Positions 11,090 to 18,474 of a stretch of DNA of 64,000 bases are shown here, piece by piece. The notes under the pieces are model-generated. The model saw nothing but the letters and a program-made list of their open reading frames with translations, had not been told where the DNA came from and did no database searches. The stretch is from Mycobacterium sp. AZCC_0083. Lineage in GTDB: Bacteria; Actinomycetota; Actinomycetes; Mycobacteriales; Mycobacteriaceae. Positions within the stretch are counted from its first letter, which is position 1, and every line of letters starts with the position of its first letter. Where the stretch lies: positions 124,001 through 188,000 of the forward strand of contig NZ_JACHGP010000002.1 of the NCBI RefSeq assembly GCF_014202335.1, in the 5' to 3' direction. A program made the translations under genes and the position numbers.

Positions 11090-12037
11090 CTATGCGGCGA
11101 AGAGCCTCTGCAACTCGGTGAGCCACGGCACCGCGAATGCGATGGTCGGCACGATGACGACCGCGGCGGCGGCAAGGTATGCGGTGATGGCCAGCGGCAC
11201 GCTGTTGGGTCTACCAGCGAGTCGGCGCACACGGATGACGGTGGTGGGACCGCCGGCGGCCAGCGCGCCGGACGGGGTGCGCCCCGACGCGCACGCGACG
11301 AGGGCACGGGCCAGGGAAGTAGGTCCTGCGGCCCGTACCGCGGCGTCGTCGGCGAGTAGTTCGATCAGCAACCGCACGGCGCCAAGCGCGCTGGCGCTGC
11401 GGACGAAGCGGGGGAATGCGGCGTGCACCGCGGTGAACATCTCAAGAACGAGGTCGTGACGAGCCCGCAGGTGCGCTTGCTCGTGGCTCAGGATGGCGGC
11501 GATCTCGCCGTCGGACAGCTCCGTGAGGGTGCCCTGGCTGACGACGACGCGGCTGCGGACCCCTGGCAGGCAGTAGGCCAGCGGTTGCGTCACGTCCAGG
11601 ATGCGCAGGCCGCTGGCCCGCGTACAGACCTCGGGTGCGGTGTCGCGCGAGCTGCCGAGCAGGTCGACGAGCATTCGGTGATGGGCGCGCCTGCGCCGGG
11701 TGGCGATGGCGACCTGGACGACTGCGACGAGCAGGCGGCAGCCGACCACCAGTGTCAGCGCGAAGACGACGACGTAGACGATCCACAGCGGCCAGCCGAG
11801 GACTGCGATCTCACTGGTGACGGTCGCGGATGGGCGCCCGTCGGGGCCAACGACGAAGAGCCTGCTGGCAATCGCGAGTCCCGCGCTGAACGCGGAGAGC
11901 ACGGCAGCGACCGCGATCGACTGCCAGAGCACGACGGCAGCACGTGGTGCGCGCAGCGGCCACGACGCTCTGGCCAGCAGCTCCGGCACAGGTCCGACGA
12001 GGACCAGCGCGACGATGGTGAAGGCCAGCGCGGTCAC
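11090..12037 (-). CDS. M56-family membrane metallopeptidase, BlaR1-like (Rv1845c)
   Basis: The 315-residue protein has several hydrophobic helices (about 5-20, 36-60, 80-112 and near the C-terminus) and the zinc-protease motif HEQAH at 185-189 in a cytoplasm-facing domain. It lacks the C-terminal penicillin-binding sensor of staphylococcal BlaR1, as does Rv1845c. It lies 14 bp downstream of a BlaI repressor gene. By analogy the protease inactivates BlaI in response to a cell-envelope or respiratory signal. GTG start at 12037. Confidence 0.88.
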   Translation of the reverse strand: MTALAFTIVALVLVGPVPELLARASWPLRAPRAAVVLWQSIAVAAVLSAFSAGLAIASRLFVVGPDGRPSATVTSEIAVLGWPLWIVYVVVFALTLVVGCRLLVAVVQVAIATRRRRAHHRMLVDLLGSSRDTAPEVCTRASGLRILDVTQPLAYCLPGVRSRVVVSQGTLTELSDGEIAAILSHEQAHLRARHDLVLEMFTAVHAAFPRFVRSASALGAVRLLIELLADDAAVRAAGPTSLARALVACASGRTPSGALAAGGPTTVIRVRRLAGRPNSVPLAITAYLAAAAVVIVPTIAFAVPWLTELQRLFAA

Positions 12038-12051
12038 ACCGCTAGTCTCCC

Positions 12052-12468
12052 TCAGCCGGTGCCCGGATCGCCAGTGGGCGTCCCGGTTCGGTGCTTGTCT
12101 TCTAGTTCTGCCAGTGCGCGTCGAAGGGCGGCGGCCTCGTCGGCCCCCACCCGCTCGACGAAGTGCACCAGTGCCGACTCGCGGCTCCCGGAGTCCGAGG
12201 CCTGGTCGAGCGCGTCCACCATGAGCCCGGCGACCAGCACGTCGCGGCCGTGGGTCGGGGCATACCGATGCGCCCGGTCGTCGCGGTGCTGAACCACCAG
12301 ATTCTTCTTCGCGAGCCGCTGCAGGACCGTCATGATCGTCGTGTAGGCCAAATCGCGCCGTGCAGAAAGTGCCTCGTGCACCTGCCGCACGGTTTGGGGC
12401 TCACGCGATGACCATAGGTGGTCCATAACCTCGCGTTCGAGTTCCCCGAGTCGCGTCATCTTCGCCAT
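12052..12468 (-). CDS. blaI: BlaI/MecI-family transcriptional repressor (Rv1846c-like)
   Basis: This is a 138-residue winged-helix repressor: an N-terminal GELEREVMDHLW helix, recognition region DLAYTTIMTVLQRLAKKN at about 42-60, and a C-terminal helical dimerisation tail. In M. tuberculosis BlaI controls blaC, its own operon and respiratory genes. It is co-directional with the M56 protease gene 14 bp downstream. TACTAC/GTAGTA half-sites in the region upstream suggest autoregulation. The start ATG at 12468 is chosen because it gives the usual family N-terminus. Confidence 0.92.
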   Translation of the reverse strand: MAKMTRLGELEREVMDHLWSSREPQTVRQVHEALSARRDLAYTTIMTVLQRLAKKNLVVQHRDDRAHRYAPTHGRDVLVAGLMVDALDQASDSGSRESALVHFVERVGADEAAALRRALAELEDKHRTGTPTGDPGTG

Positions 12469-12501
12469 GTTCCGTTCACTCTCCTGCGCACTGAATTCAG
12501 G

Positions 12502-12560
12502 GTACTACGGGCTTACTACCGTGTGTCGTATCCAACGACCGCGTCCACGCGTCGGTAGTA
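12502..12560. promoter_or_regulatory. Candidate BlaI operator half-sites
   Basis: GTACTAC (12502-12508) and TTACTACC (12513-12520) are repeated 11 bp apart, and GGTAGTA (12554-12560) is the same motif in inverted orientation. BlaI/MecI operators are built from TACTAC-N-GTAGTA dyads. The cluster lies 34 bp upstream of the blaI start, between it and the divergent FhuF-like gene. Confidence 0.5.
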
Positions 12561-12598
12561 GCGACGGCGACGCCGCTAAACACCCCTTTCGCCGGTCG

Positions 12599-12616
12599 TT
12601 GTGAGGCCAGTCACAA
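12599..12616. promoter_or_regulatory. Perfect CRP-type palindrome
   Basis: TTGTGAGGCCAGTCACAA is a perfect TGTGA-N6-TCACA dyad extended by one T/A pair on each side, the consensus for cAMP receptor proteins including mycobacterial Crp. It lies 27 bp upstream of the IdeR box and 61 bp before the FhuF-like start, a position suited to activation of that gene. Confidence 0.75.
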
Positions 12617-12642
12617 GGTGTTTCCGTGCCAGTTACGCTGCC

Positions 12643-12661
12643 TATAGTAAGGCTAACCTAA
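12643..12661 (+). promoter_or_regulatory. IdeR iron box upstream of the FhuF-like gene
   Basis: TATAGTAAGGCTAACCTAA matches 15 of 19 positions of the mycobacterial iron box TTAGGTTAGGCTAACCTAA, with the right half-site perfect. It lies 15 bp before the chosen start codon, where bound IdeR would block transcription when iron is replete. Confidence 0.85.
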
Positions 12662-12676
12662 CTTATGGAGGTGCAC

Positions 12677-13456
12677 ATGACCGTCGCGGTCGACGACCCA
12701 CTGATCGCCCGAATGGCGATCAGCCGGACGCTGCCCTTGCACGAGTCCAGCCGCAGACTGCGCGAGCTGTACCCGGAGTGTCCGCGCGTCTACGGCGTGG
12801 CCGTGATGAGCGACCTGACGCGTCGTCGTTGGTGGCCGTTGTCCGATGTGCTTGGCACCGAACGACTGCGGAACATGTTCGCCGCGGCGGCCGCGGAGAC
12901 CGAGAGTCGCACCGCCGTCGCACAGCAGTTGGCGGCGACGTTGTCACACGTGGTCATCGGCCGGGTGATACCGCTTCTGGTGCTCGAGGGACGGGCGTGG
13001 GACACCGGCCTCGAGAACCTCTGGGTGCACGTCGACTCCGAGGGCGCGATCGACTGGGTCGGCGTCGTCGACCCGACGCTGCGGGTGCTGCCGGAGGACC
13101 CGTACTTCGGCGGTCGCGCGGGGCTGCGCCAGCGCCATCCGGTGCGCGACCGCATGGTGGCACTGCCCAACGAGGCGGCGTTGACCACATGGGTTGCCCA
13201 CCGCAGCCACCGTGCGCTTGAACCGTTGTTCGACAAGCTGTTCGAGGTGTGCGACGGCGCGATGTCGGTCGCCGCGATGTGGCATGCCGTTGGCGCCGCG
13301 GTGGTCTCCGCAGCCACCCAGGTGCCCCTGCTGGCCGGGTCGAGCGAACTGACCAGCATGCGGCGGGGGCAGGCCGTGCTCGACGCGTTGGTGGGATTCG
13401 GTGCGCCAGTTCGCGGATCGACGAGAACCGTTGCAAGTAAGGTCTTGCTAAATTAG
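12677..13456 (+). CDS. FhuF-like, IdeR/CRP-controlled iron-acquisition protein
   Basis: The 259-residue protein has the length and flow of FhuF-type siderophore-iron reductases: a helical N-terminal part, SHVVIGRVIPLLVLEGRAWD followed by an ENLWVHVD strand region, and a C-terminal helical segment (HRALEPLFDKL...MWHAVGAAVVSA). The C-terminal Cys-Cys-x10-Cys-x2-Cys cluster that binds 2Fe-2S in FhuF is absent, so a reductase activity is uncertain. Regulation is the best clue: an IdeR box and a perfect CRP site lie upstream. The ATG at 12677 is preferred over 12665 because GGAGG lies 5 nt before it. This gene is absent from the M. tuberculosis Rv1846c-Rv1847 interval as I remember it, so it is an insertion relative to that order. 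Its stop codon lies inside the next iron box. Confidence 0.6.
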   Translation: MTVAVDDPLIARMAISRTLPLHESSRRLRELYPECPRVYGVAVMSDLTRRRWWPLSDVLGTERLRNMFAAAAAETESRTAVAQQLAATLSHVVIGRVIPLLVLEGRAWDTGLENLWVHVDSEGAIDWVGVVDPTLRVLPEDPYFGGRAGLRQRHPVRDRMVALPNEAALTTWVAHRSHRALEPLFDKLFEVCDGAMSVAAMWHAVGAAVVSAATQVPLLAGSSELTSMRRGQAVLDALVGFGAPVRGSTRTVASKVLLN

Positions 13457-13474
13457 GGCAGCCTTGCCTATTGT
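13445..13474 (+). promoter_or_regulatory. IdeR-boxed promoter of the MrsI-like small RNA
   Basis: A -35-like TTGCTA (13445-13450), an 18-bp spacer and a -10 TATTGT (13469-13474, TANNNT type) form a plausible SigA promoter. An iron box, TTAGGGCAGCCTTGCCTAT (13453-13471), overlaps the spacer and the -10. It matches 13 of 19 consensus positions and its left half resembles the bfrA iron box. IdeR bound here would occlude RNA polymerase. The FhuF-like stop codon (13454-13456) lies inside the box. Confidence 0.75.
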
Positions 13475-13480
13475 CATGGG

Positions 13481-13616
13481 CAGGAACGCACCACACGCTT
13501 CAACGAATCACCGGAGAAACCACCGGACCGCCGCGGAGTCCAGAGGGCTGCTGAGACCCCCGGTCCACTCGAGGTCGGGCCCCGTACACATCGTGTACGG
13601 GGCCCGACCGCTTTTC
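13481..13616 (+). ncRNA. mrsI: MrsI-like iron-responsive small RNA
   Basis: The segment from the predicted start (about 7 nt after the -10 box) to the T-run after a strong terminator hairpin is about 136 nt and has no credible reading frame. It lies between blaI and the thioesterase gene, exactly where M. tuberculosis encodes the IdeR-repressed small RNA MrsI (ncRv11846), which base-pairs with mRNAs of non-essential iron proteins such as bfrA during iron limitation. The iron box and terminator are read directly; the identity with MrsI rests on synteny and architecture, since I could not align the RNA. The 5' end is estimated, and processing may shorten it. Confidence 0.75.
13573..13616 (+). 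terminator. Strong intrinsic terminator of the MrsI-like RNA
   Basis: A perfect 17-bp stem (13573-13589 pairing with 13593-13609) with a 3-nt ATC loop is followed by GCTTTTCG. This is an unusually strong Rho-independent terminator for a mycobacterium. It also insulates the thioesterase gene downstream. Confidence 0.9.
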
Positions 13617-13646
13617 GTCGCACGCGGCCCGTGTAGACAAGGAGCC

Positions 13647-14051
13647 GTGACGAATTCCGTGACTGCCGGCTTCGATGACGTACTCGGACTGAAGATCCTC
13701 GAGCTGACGCCGGACGGCGGCCGGGCGCAGTTGACCCTCAAGGACGATCTGCTGCAGCCGTGGGGCATCGTGCACGGCGGCGTGTACTGCTCGATCATCG
13801 AGAGCCTTGCCAGCACGTCAGCGCACACCTGGCTCAATGCCGAGGGCGCCGGCGGCACCGTCGTCGGCGTGAACAACAACACCGACTTCCTACGGGCCAT
13901 CTCGTCGGGCACCGTCACCGCGGTGTCGATCCCGATCCACCGGGGCAGGCGACAGCAACTCTGGCTGATCACCATCACCAACGAGGACGACCGCGTGGTG
14001 GCCCGCGGCCAGGTGCGGTTGCAAAACATCACCGAGGCCCCGCGCCAGTGA
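13647..14051 (+). CDS. Hotdog-fold PaaI/YdiI-type thioesterase (Rv1847-like)
   Basis: It probably hydrolyses an aromatic or acyl-CoA thioester in the cytoplasm. The 134-residue protein shows the hotdog signature WGIVHGGVYCSIIESLAS (HGG motif with the following Glu), GVNNNTDFLRAI and the C-terminal strand RVVARGQVRLQN, and aligns well with Rv1847 (140 aa). Upstream in-frame codons run through the terminator hairpin, so they are not part of the gene. AAGGAG at 13639-13644 is only 2 nt before GTG 13647 and 14 nt before GTG 13659, so the exact start is uncertain. It precedes the urease operon by 50 bp and may be co-transcribed with it. Confidence 0.88.
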   Translation: MTNSVTAGFDDVLGLKILELTPDGGRAQLTLKDDLLQPWGIVHGGVYCSIIESLASTSAHTWLNAEGAGGTVVGVNNNTDFLRAISSGTVTAVSIPIHRGRRQQLWLITITNEDDRVVARGQVRLQNITEAPRQ

Positions 14052-14101
14052 GCTAACGCGTGCGCTGCTGACTGCAGCTGACCGTGGCAGGATCGCGCAC
14101 T

Positions 14102-14404
14102 ATGCGCTTGAGTCCACACGAGCAGGACCGCCTGCTCATCTCGTACGCTGCCGAACTCTCCCGTCGCCGTCAAGCGCGCGGCCTTCGTCTCAACCACCCC
14201 GAGACGGTCGCGCTGATTACCGACCACATCCTCGAGGGCGCCCGCGACGGCCGCACGGTTGCCGAGCTGATGGTCAGCGGACGCGAGGTGCTCAGTCGCG
14301 ACGATGTGATGGAGGGCGTGCCGGAAATGCTCCACGACGTCCAAGTCGAGGCCACCTTCCCGGACGGCACCAAGCTCGTCACCGTCCACAATCCGATCCC
14401 GTGA
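14102..14404 (+). CDS. ureA: Urease gamma subunit
   Basis: This is the 100-residue small structural subunit of nickel urease (urea to ammonia and CO2). Family sequences visible are [40 protein letters not shown] and the C-terminal [14 protein letters not shown]. The ATG at 14102 is chosen over 14084 because it matches the conserved N-terminus, with AGGAT upstream. It is first in ureABCFGD, the same order as in M. tuberculosis. Confidence 0.97.
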   Translation: MRLSPHEQDRLLISYAAELSRRRQARGLRLNHPETVALITDHILEGARDGRTVAELMVSGREVLSRDDVMEGVPEMLHDVQVEATFPDGTKLVTVHNPIP

Positions 14405-14411
14405 GGCAGGC

Positions 14412-14726
14412 ATGATTCCAGGAGAGATCGTTTACGGCGAAGGAGACATCATCCTCAACGAAGGCGCCGAGCGCCTGGAACTGGATGTCGTGAACACGGG
14501 TGACCGGCCGATACAAGTCGGCAGCCATGTGCATCTCCCTCAGGCCAACGCGGCGTTGGCGTTCGATCGGGAAGCCGCCCACGGGCACCGGTTCGACATC
14601 CCCGCAGGTACCGCCGTTCGGTTCGAGCCAGGTATCGGCCAGCGCGTCGTGCTCGTGCCGCTGGGCGGCTACCGCGAGGTGCACGGCCTCACGCTCGATC
14701 CGCCAGGAAAGCTGGATCCGCGGTGA
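14412..14726 (+). CDS. ureB: Urease beta subunit
   Basis: This 104-residue structural subunit begins [13 protein letters not shown] and carries the conserved [22 protein letters not shown] and the [16 protein letters not shown] end. It starts 8 bp after ureA and its stop overlaps the GTG start of ureC by 4 bp, so translation is coupled. Confidence 0.97.
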   Translation: MIPGEIVYGEGDIILNEGAERLELDVVNTGDRPIQVGSHVHLPQANAALAFDREAAHGHRFDIPAGTAVRFEPGIGQRVVLVPLGGYREVHGLTLDPPGKLDPR

Positions 14727-16444
14727 CCGAACTGTCGAGAGCCCGCTACGCACAGCTGTACGGCCCGACGACCGGCGACCGGATCCGGCTCGCCGACACC
14801 GACCTGTTCATCGAGATCACCGACGACCTCAGCGGCGGTCCCGGGCGCGCAGGCGACGAGGCGGTGTTTGGCGGCGGCAAGGTGCTGCGCGAGTCGATGG
14901 GACAAGGCAAGACCATCCGCGCCGAGGGCTCCCCGGACACCGTGATCACCGGTGCCACGATCGTGGATCACTGGGGAATCATCAAGGCGGACATCGCAAT
15001 CCGTGGCGGGCGCATCACCGGCATCGGAAAAGCAGGCAACCCCGACATCATGCCGGGCGTGAGCACCGACCTCGTCGTCGGACCGGCCACAGAAGTGATC
15101 GCAGGCAACGGGCTGATCGTCACCGCGGGCGCCATCGACTGTCACGTGCATCTGATCTGCCCGCAGATCATGGAAGAAGCGCTCGGCGGTGGTATCACCA
15201 CGATCATCGGCGGTGGCACCGGACCAGCGGAGGGCAGCAAGGCCACCACGGTCACGCCAGGCGCCTGGCATTTGGCCCGGATGTTGGAGGCGCTCGACCA
15301 CTGGCCCTTGAACATCGCGTTGCTGGCCAAGGGCAACACGGTCAGACTCGACTCGATGCGCGAGCAATTACGCTCCGGCGCTTCGGGTTTCAAGCTTCAT
15401 GAGGACTGGGGTTCTACCCCCGCTGCGATCGACGCGTGCCTGCGGGTGGCAGACGAATACGGAGTCCAGGTCGCGCTGCACTCGGACACCCTCAACGAGC
15501 TCGGTTTCGTCGAGGACACCGTGTCCGCAATCGCCGGCCGTGGCATCCACGCTTATCACACTGAGGGGGCCGGCGGCGGACACGCTCCGGACATCGTCAC
15601 CGTCGTCTCGCAACCCAACGTGCTGCCGAGCTCGACCAACCCGACCCGTCCGCATACGGTCAACACCCTCGACGAACACCTCGACATGCTCATGGTGTGC
15701 CACCATCTCAACCCCAGCATCCCTGAGGACCTAGCCTTCGCCGAGAGTCGGATCCGGCCGTCGACGATCGCCGCCGAGGATCTGTTGCACGACATCGGAG
15801 CCATCTCGATGATCGGCAGCGACGCGCAGGCGATGGGCCGCATCGGTGAGGTGGTCATGCGGACGTGGCAGACCGCGCACATGATGAAGAAGCGTCGTGG
15901 AGCGCTGCCTGGCGACGGTCCCGCCGACAACAACCGGGTGCGCCGCTACGTCGCGAAGTACACGATCAACCCGGCGATCGCGCATGGTTTCGACCACGAG
16001 GTCGGATCCATTGAGACCGGCAAGCTGGCCGACCTCGTGCTGTGGCACCCATCGTTCTTCGGCGTTCGCCCGCACGCGGTGATCAAGGGCGGCATGATCG
16101 CGTGGGCCGCGATGGGTGATGCCAACGCATCCATCCCCACCCCGCAGCCGGTGCTGCCCCGACCGATGTTCGGCGCAGCCCCCGCAGCAGCCGCGGCCAA
16201 CTCGGTGCACTTCGTCGCGCCGCAGGCCATCGAGGACCGGCTGGGCGACCGGATCGCGGTGAAGCGCCGTCTGGTCGGCGTCCGCAACGTCCGCAAGGTC
16301 GGGAAGGCTGAGATGGTGCTGAACGACGCGATGCCCCACGTCGAAGTCGATCCCGACACGTTCACCGTTCGGATCGATGGCGAGGTGTGGGAGGAGCAGC
16401 CAGCCACCGAACTGCCGATGGCGCAGAGATATTTCCTGTTCTGA
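14723..16444 (+). CDS. ureC: Urease alpha (catalytic) subunit
   Basis: This is the 573-residue amidohydrolase that carries the di-nickel site. Visible active-site elements: HVH at 141-143, the carbamylated Lys in GFKLHEDWG (residue 224), the mobile flap with Cys-His at 326-327 ([20 protein letters not shown]) and the metal-ligand Asp in [12 protein letters not shown] (367). All expected residues are present, so it should be active once loaded with nickel. It starts with a GTG that overlaps the ureB stop (GTGA), and its TGA overlaps the ureF ATG. Confidence 0.98.
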   Translation: MTELSRARYAQLYGPTTGDRIRLADTDLFIEITDDLSGGPGRAGDEAVFGGGKVLRESMGQGKTIRAEGSPDTVITGATIVDHWGIIKADIAIRGGRITGIGKAGNPDIMPGVSTDLVVGPATEVIAGNGLIVTAGAIDCHVHLICPQIMEEALGGGITTIIGGGTGPAEGSKATTVTPGAWHLARMLEALDHWPLNIALLAKGNTVRLDSMREQLRSGASGFKLHEDWGSTPAAIDACLRVADEYGVQVALHSDTLNELGFVEDTVSAIAGRGIHAYHTEGAGGGHAPDIVTVVSQPNVLPSSTNPTRPHTVNTLDEHLDMLMVCHHLNPSIPEDLAFAESRIRPSTIAAEDLLHDIGAISMIGSDAQAMGRIGEVVMRTWQTAHMMKKRRGALPGDGPADNNRVRRYVAKYTINPAIAHGFDHEVGSIETGKLADLVLWHPSFFGVRPHAVIKGGMIAWAAMGDANASIPTPQPVLPRPMFGAAPAAAAANSVHFVAPQAIEDRLGDRIAVKRRLVGVRNVRKVGKAEMVLNDAMPHVEVDPDTFTVRIDGEVWEEQPATELPMAQRYFLF

Positions 16445-17088
16445 TGTCCAGCCTGGCAGAGCTTTCCACACTGTTGGCCCTGTCCGACTCCCGGCTGCCG
16501 ACGGGCGGTCACGTCCACTCCGGCGGGGTGGAGGAAGCCGTGACGAGTGGTCTGGTCGTCGACCTCATAACGCTTCGGGCCTTCCTGCGGCGCCGCATCC
16601 GGACGCACGGTCTCGTCACCGCATCGGTGGCGGCGGCCGTCCATGCGGGCACCCTGAGCGTGGCGGACGCCGACCGTGAAACCGATGCGCGCACACCGGC
16701 TCCCGCGGCCCGCCGCGCATCCCGGGCGCAGGGGCGGGGCCTGGCCCGACTGGCCAAGCGGGTGTGGCCGGAGCGGGACTGGGCCGCCGTCGGCATGAAA
16801 CCCCATCTCGGCGTTGCCGCGGGCGCGGTCGGCATCGCCAGCGGTCTGGTGCCCGAGCAGACGGCACTCTCAATCGTCTACACCACGATGACCGGGTCGG
16901 CGACCGCGGCACAACGACTCCTTGCGCTCGACCCGGGGGACGTCGCGGCGCTGACCTTCGAATTGTCGTCACTGTGCGACCAGACCGCAGCCGTGGCTGC
17001 CAAGGAGCTCGCCGACCTGTCGGATCCACTGCTCGACGTGCTGGCCCAGCGTCACGTCGAACGCGACCGACCACTCTTCGTCTCCTGA
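16444..17088 (+). CDS. ureF: Urease accessory protein UreF
   Basis: This 214-residue all-helical chaperone gates UreG GTPase activity during nickel insertion. Typical features are the N-terminal [19 protein letters not shown] motif and the [13 protein letters not shown] helix near the C-terminus. Its ATG shares one base with the ureC stop (TGATG), which fixes the start and indicates coupling. Confidence 0.93.
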   Translation: MSSLAELSTLLALSDSRLPTGGHVHSGGVEEAVTSGLVVDLITLRAFLRRRIRTHGLVTASVAAAVHAGTLSVADADRETDARTPAPAARRASRAQGRGLARLAKRVWPERDWAAVGMKPHLGVAAGAVGIASGLVPEQTALSIVYTTMTGSATAAQRLLALDPGDVAALTFELSSLCDQTAAVAAKELADLSDPLLDVLAQRHVERDRPLFVS

Positions 17089-17098
17089 AAGGTGCACG

Positions 17099-17773
17099 AT
17101 GCCACCACATCTGCTCGACGGTGAACCCCACGGCCATACCGAACGCCCCCGGCGGGCCCGGCACGCAGGGGAGCCGCTGCGCATCGGCATCGGCGGACCG
17201 GTCGGCTCGGGCAAGACCGCGCTGGTCGCCGCGCTGTGCCGGCAGCTGCGCGACGAGTTGTCGCTCGCAGTGCTGACCAACGACATCTACACCACCGAGG
17301 ACGCCGACTTCCTTCGCAGGCACGCGGTGCTTCCCGACGAACGCATCGCCGCGGTGCAGACCGGTGGGTGCCCGCACACTGCCATCCGTGACGACATCAC
17401 CGCCAACCTGGATGCGATCGACGATCTGATCGCGGGCAACGAGGCGCTCGACCTCATCCTCGTCGAGTCCGGTGGCGACAACCTCACCGCCACCTTCTCG
17501 TCGGGTCTGGTGGACGCGCAGATCTTCGTCGTCGACGTGGCCGGCGGCGACAAGGTGCCACGCAAGGGCGGCCCAGGCGTGACCTTCTCGGATCTGCTGG
17601 TAATCAACAAGACCGACCTGGCCCCGATGGTCGGCGCCGACCTCGAGGTGATGCGCCGGGACGCCGCCAAGGTGCGCAACGATCGCCCGTTCGTGCTCAT
17701 CTCACTGACTGAGGATCCCGCCGCGACGCTCGTCCTCGACTGGGTGCACCAGCAGCTACGCGTGTCGGTATAA
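17099..17773 (+). CDS. ureG: Urease accessory GTPase UreG
   Basis: This SIMIBI-class GTPase delivers nickel to urease. The 224-residue protein has the P-loop [12 protein letters not shown] (31-41), the metal-binding Cys-Pro-His motif in [11 protein letters not shown], the Walker B-like [11 protein letters not shown] and the guanine-specificity NKTD. The N-terminal 25 residues contain four His, a modest version of the His-rich tail some UreG proteins use to hold nickel. It follows ureF by 10 bp. Confidence 0.97.
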   Translation: MPPHLLDGEPHGHTERPRRARHAGEPLRIGIGGPVGSGKTALVAALCRQLRDELSLAVLTNDIYTTEDADFLRRHAVLPDERIAAVQTGGCPHTAIRDDITANLDAIDDLIAGNEALDLILVESGGDNLTATFSSGLVDAQIFVVDVAGGDKVPRKGGPGVTFSDLLVINKTDLAPMVGADLEVMRRDAAKVRNDRPFVLISLTEDPAATLVLDWVHQQLRVSV

Positions 17774-17787
17774 GGACCGCGGCGACA

Positions 17788-18420
17788 ATGCTTTCCGACG
17801 TTCTGATCGTTGCGCGCCCCGACCGCACGCCGAGCATCGAATGCATGGGCGGCGTGGCTGCCCGTCGCACCGACGTCGACACCGTGCACCTGGTGTCGGC
17901 GGCGGCAACCCCGCTAGGCGGGGACACCATCAGGGTACGGCTGGTCGTCGAACCCGGTGCGCGGCTGCGGGTGCGCAGTGCGGCGGCGACCATGGCGATG
18001 CCGGGCATGGCCACCATGGAGTCACGTGCCAGTTGGGATCTGGAGGTGGCAGGCGACCTCGATCTCGACCCGCAGCCCACCATCGTCGCCGGTGCGGCAC
18101 GTCATTTCAGCACGATCCGGCTGACGCTGACCGGAGATGGCCGGGCGCGCCTTCGCGAGCGAGTCCAGGTCGGCAGATCACGTGAACGGCAAGGGTTCTG
18201 GTCGGGTTCGATGCACGCCGACGTCGATGACGCACCGCTGTTGCGGCACCGCGTGGAACTCGGCGTCGGCTCGGTGACCGCCGACGAACTCGGCACCCCG
18301 CTGGCATGTGTCAGCGAACTGCGTTATCCCGAAACGGCATTCGCCGCCGAGGGCACTCTGCTGGAGCTGGCTGCCGGTGGCTGCCTGGCCACCTGGCAGG
18401 GCGAGCGCCTGCGGGGCTGA
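17788..18420 (+). CDS. ureD: Urease accessory protein UreD
   Basis: This is the last gene of the operon; it encodes the 210-residue scaffold that docks UreF/UreG on apo-urease. It is short for a UreD/UreH protein but similar to mycobacterial UreD, with GGDTIRVRLVVEPGARLRVRSAAA and the RERVQVGRS segment near the middle. It is separated from ureG by 14 bp. A GC-rich hairpin follows the stop, before the convergent ndh gene. Confidence 0.9.
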   Translation: MLSDVLIVARPDRTPSIECMGGVAARRTDVDTVHLVSAAATPLGGDTIRVRLVVEPGARLRVRSAAATMAMPGMATMESRASWDLEVAGDLDLDPQPTIVAGAARHFSTIRLTLTGDGRARLRERVQVGRSRERQGFWSGSMHADVDDAPLLRHRVELGVGSVTADELGTPLACVSELRYPETAFAAEGTLLELAAGGCLATWQGERLRG

Positions 18421-18440
18421 TTCCCGGGTCGCTTCGCTCT

Positions 18441-18456
18441 CCCCCGCAAGCGGGGG
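18441..18456. terminator. GC-rich hairpin between convergent ureD and ndh
   Basis: CCCCCGC (18441-18447) pairs with GCGGGGG (18450-18456), flanked by the sequence GTCGCTTCGCT on its left. There is no T-run. It may stop transcription from both sides. The flanking core also occurs in the tandem repeat at 27453-27518, so it may belong to a dispersed repeat family. Confidence 0.45.
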
Positions 18457-18474
18457 GACCCCCAGCGCCGAATG

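Noticed and set aside
13430..13448. Additional iron-box-like sequence at the end of the FhuF-like gene
   Set aside because: Only about 10 of 19 positions match the consensus, much weaker than the box at 13453-13471.
13464..13646. N-terminal extension of the thioesterase through upstream in-frame codons
   Set aside because: The extension would translate the small RNA and its terminator hairpin and has no counterpart in Rv1847.
18441..18456. C-rich hairpin as a CRISPR or tRNA-like element
   Set aside because: It is a single short hairpin. No spaced direct-repeat arrays or tRNA cloverleaf features were seen anywhere in the window.
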